From an uncultured Collinsella sp. (GTDB taxonomy: Bacteria; Actinomycetota; Coriobacteriia; Coriobacteriales; Coriobacteriaceae), in contig CABUMU010000019.1 in the NCBI GenBank assembly GCA_902492855.1, positions 1-21,618 on the forward strand: a DNA stretch of 21,618 nt, read 5' to 3'. Shown one piece after another: positions 20,562-21,618 of this stretch (position 1 is the first letter of the stretch; each line of letters opens with the position of its first letter). The notes beneath the pieces were generated by a model. The model saw only the letters and a list, made by a program, of their open reading frames with translations. It was not told the origin of the DNA and searched no databases. Made by a program: the position numbers and the translations under genes.

Positions 20562-21618
20562 CTAGCCAACCGTATCGTCAGGCGTGGGCGAGGGGTCGGG
20601 AGTGGGTGTAGGCGTAGGCGTAGGCGTAGGCGTAGGCGTGCCGCCATCGCCGCCGGTCGAACCACCAGTGGAGCCGCCCGTCGAGCCACCGGTCGTACCG
20701 GTGCCGCCGGTGGTGTCGCCGCCCGTGGTCTCGGTGGTCGTGGTCGTCGTGGTAGTCGTTGTGGTGGTTTCCTCTTCGTCCTCGTTCTCGTCCTTGTCGT
20801 CGTTCTCCGTCTTCTTGGTGTTGTTGGTGCCGTAGAACTTCCAGACGCTGTTGTTCTTGTAGGTGGGCGCCGTTCCGGTCGCAAACTCCTCGCGCTCGGT
20901 ACCGGTCAGAACGGTGTTCATAAACCGCTTAAAGACAGGCAGGTTGGTGCTGTCGCCCAGCAGGTCTGTGCCGTATTTTTGGATGGGAATCTCGCCCGCG
21001 GAATAGCCGGTCCACAGGGCGCACGCCAGCTGCGGGGTATAGCCGCAGAACCACAGGTTGGTGGTGTTGTCGGTGGTGCCCGTCTTGCCGGCATAGGGCT
21101 GGTTGACGCTCAGGGCGCCGGCAGCACCCGTACCGTCGCCCTTCATGACGCCGGACAGAACATCGGTGACCGCGGCGGCCTCGCCCTCGGTAAGTACCTG
21201 TGAGGGATTGTCGGTGTGCTGGTACAGCACCGAACCGGTACGAGAGTCAATCTCGGTGATGGCGATCGGCTGGCGATAGTAGCCGCCGTTGGCAAACGTC
21301 GCGTAGGCGGCGGCCATCTCGAGCGGCGAGATCGAGCCGGTGCCGAGGGTCATGACGGGAACGTCCTCGATGTTGTCCTTGGCGGGATCGATGCCGAGCT
21401 TTTTGACGAGCGAGATGATCTTGCTGTTGCCGATGGCTTCCGCCACCTGGATGTAGCCGGTGTTGGAGGAGTATGCCGTCGCCTGCTTAAGCGTGATGTT
21501 GCCATAGCTATGGTTGGCGTAGTTTTGGACCTCGGTCGTGGTGCCCTTGGCCTTGAGCGGCGAGTTGCAGTTGAGGGTGACGTTGGGGTTCATGCCGTTT
21601 TGGATGGCAGTTGCCAGC
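20562..21618 (-). CDS. Penicillin-binding protein, transpeptidase C-terminal part (N-terminal part beyond window)
   Basis: The minus-strand frame is open to the window edge, so only the last ~351 residues are seen; the methionine at 21593 is internal. Two of the three penicillin-binding motifs are visible: SSN in AYSSNTGYIQ (SxN) and KTGTT in PYAGKTGTTDNT; the SxxK serine lies outside. WFCGYTPQLACALWTGY after KTGTT is typical of class A PBPs (PBP1a/PonA-like), which polymerise and cross-link peptidoglycan outside the membrane. After VWKFYGTNN comes a low-complexity tail of ~90 residues: an acidic stretch (DDKDENEDEEE), a run of 12 Thr, Gly/Ser/Thr repeats, then Pro-Thr repeats. Such tails may thread the wall. 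The transglycosylase domain is assumed, not seen. Confidence 0.88.
   Translation of the reverse strand, partial: LATAIQNGMNPNVTLNCNSPLKAKGTTTEVQNYANHSYGNITLKQATAYSSNTGYIQVAEAIGNSKIISLVKKLGIDPAKDNIEDVPVMTLGTGSISPLEMAAAYATFANGGYYRQPIAITEIDSRTGSVLYQHTDNPSQVLTEGEAAAVTDVLSGVMKGDGTGAAGALSVNQPYAGKTGTTDNTTNLWFCGYTPQLACALWTGYSAGEIPIQKYGTDLLGDSTNLPVFKRFMNTVLTGTEREEFATGTAPTYKNNSVWKFYGTNNTKKTENDDKDENEDEEETTTTTTTTTTTTETTGGDTTGGTGTTGGSTGGSTGGSTGGDGGTPTPTPTPTPTPTPDPSPTPDDTVG
20608..20637. repeat. Five tandem GTAGGC hexamers within the PBP tail
   Basis: Five exact GTAGGC units (20608-20637), flanked by near-copies, encode the Pro-Thr repeat of the protein tail on the minus strand. Exact nucleotide identity suggests recent slippage, so copy number may vary between strains. 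A further repeated stretch at about 20650-20720 encodes GGSTGGSTGG. Confidence 0.85.

Noticed and set aside
20608..20720. CRISPR-like or regulatory tandem repeat
   Set aside because: Units are 6-12 bp without spacers and encode Pro-Thr and Gly-Ser-Thr repeats of the penicillin-binding protein.

Overview
The window looks like a high-GC anaerobic actinobacterium of the Coriobacteriia, most likely Collinsella or a close relative. This rests on protein character (zinc-type S14, zinc-free S4, secY-adk-map order, Yge/Yqe selenium cluster) and on codon choice, not on any database search. No rRNA, tRNA, CRISPR array or transposase gene is visible.

Region 1 (1-7523) is a catabolic and enzyme-maturation cluster: ygeY (5' end outside the window), ygeW, a MobA/MocA-like nucleotidyltransferase, a D-hydantoinase/dihydropyrimidinase (hydA type), yqeC on the opposite strand, yqeB and an xdhC-type gene. 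In E. coli and many gut anaerobes these families sit together around a selenium-dependent molybdenum hydroxylase and are linked to anaerobic purine/urate breakdown. YgeY, YgeW and HydA would act on ring-opened or carbamoylated intermediates. The MocA-like protein, YqeB, YqeC and XdhC would mature the molybdenum enzyme, which is not itself in the window.

Two copies of one 21-22 bp-arm palindrome (4747-4813 and 7540-7606) flank the yqeC-yqeB-xdhC block. The second lies at the border with region 2.

Region 2 (7844-17740) is the spc/alpha ribosomal cluster: rplE, rpsN (zinc type), rpsH, rplF, rplR, rpsE, rpmD, rplO, secY, adk, map, infA, rpmJ, rpsM, rpsK, rpsD, rpoA and rplQ, closed by a strong intrinsic terminator. 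Three things are odd. The cluster begins at rplE with its own promoter-like sequence and leader, without the usual rplN-rplX before it. rpoA carries a frameshift consistent with a 10-nt deletion. A 129-nt imperfect hairpin covers the end of map and the map-infA gap. Several wider gaps in the cluster hold perfect or near-perfect hairpins.

Region 3 (17741-21618) holds truA, a family-2-like glycosyltransferase with a possible 13-residue leader ORF, argR, two terminators between convergent genes, and on the minus strand the C-terminal part of a class A-type penicillin-binding protein with a low-complexity Thr/Gly/Pro tail.

I did not find a wholly new system. The best leads are the covarying palindrome pair, the map-infA hairpin, the displaced head of the ribosomal operon and the rpoA frameshift.
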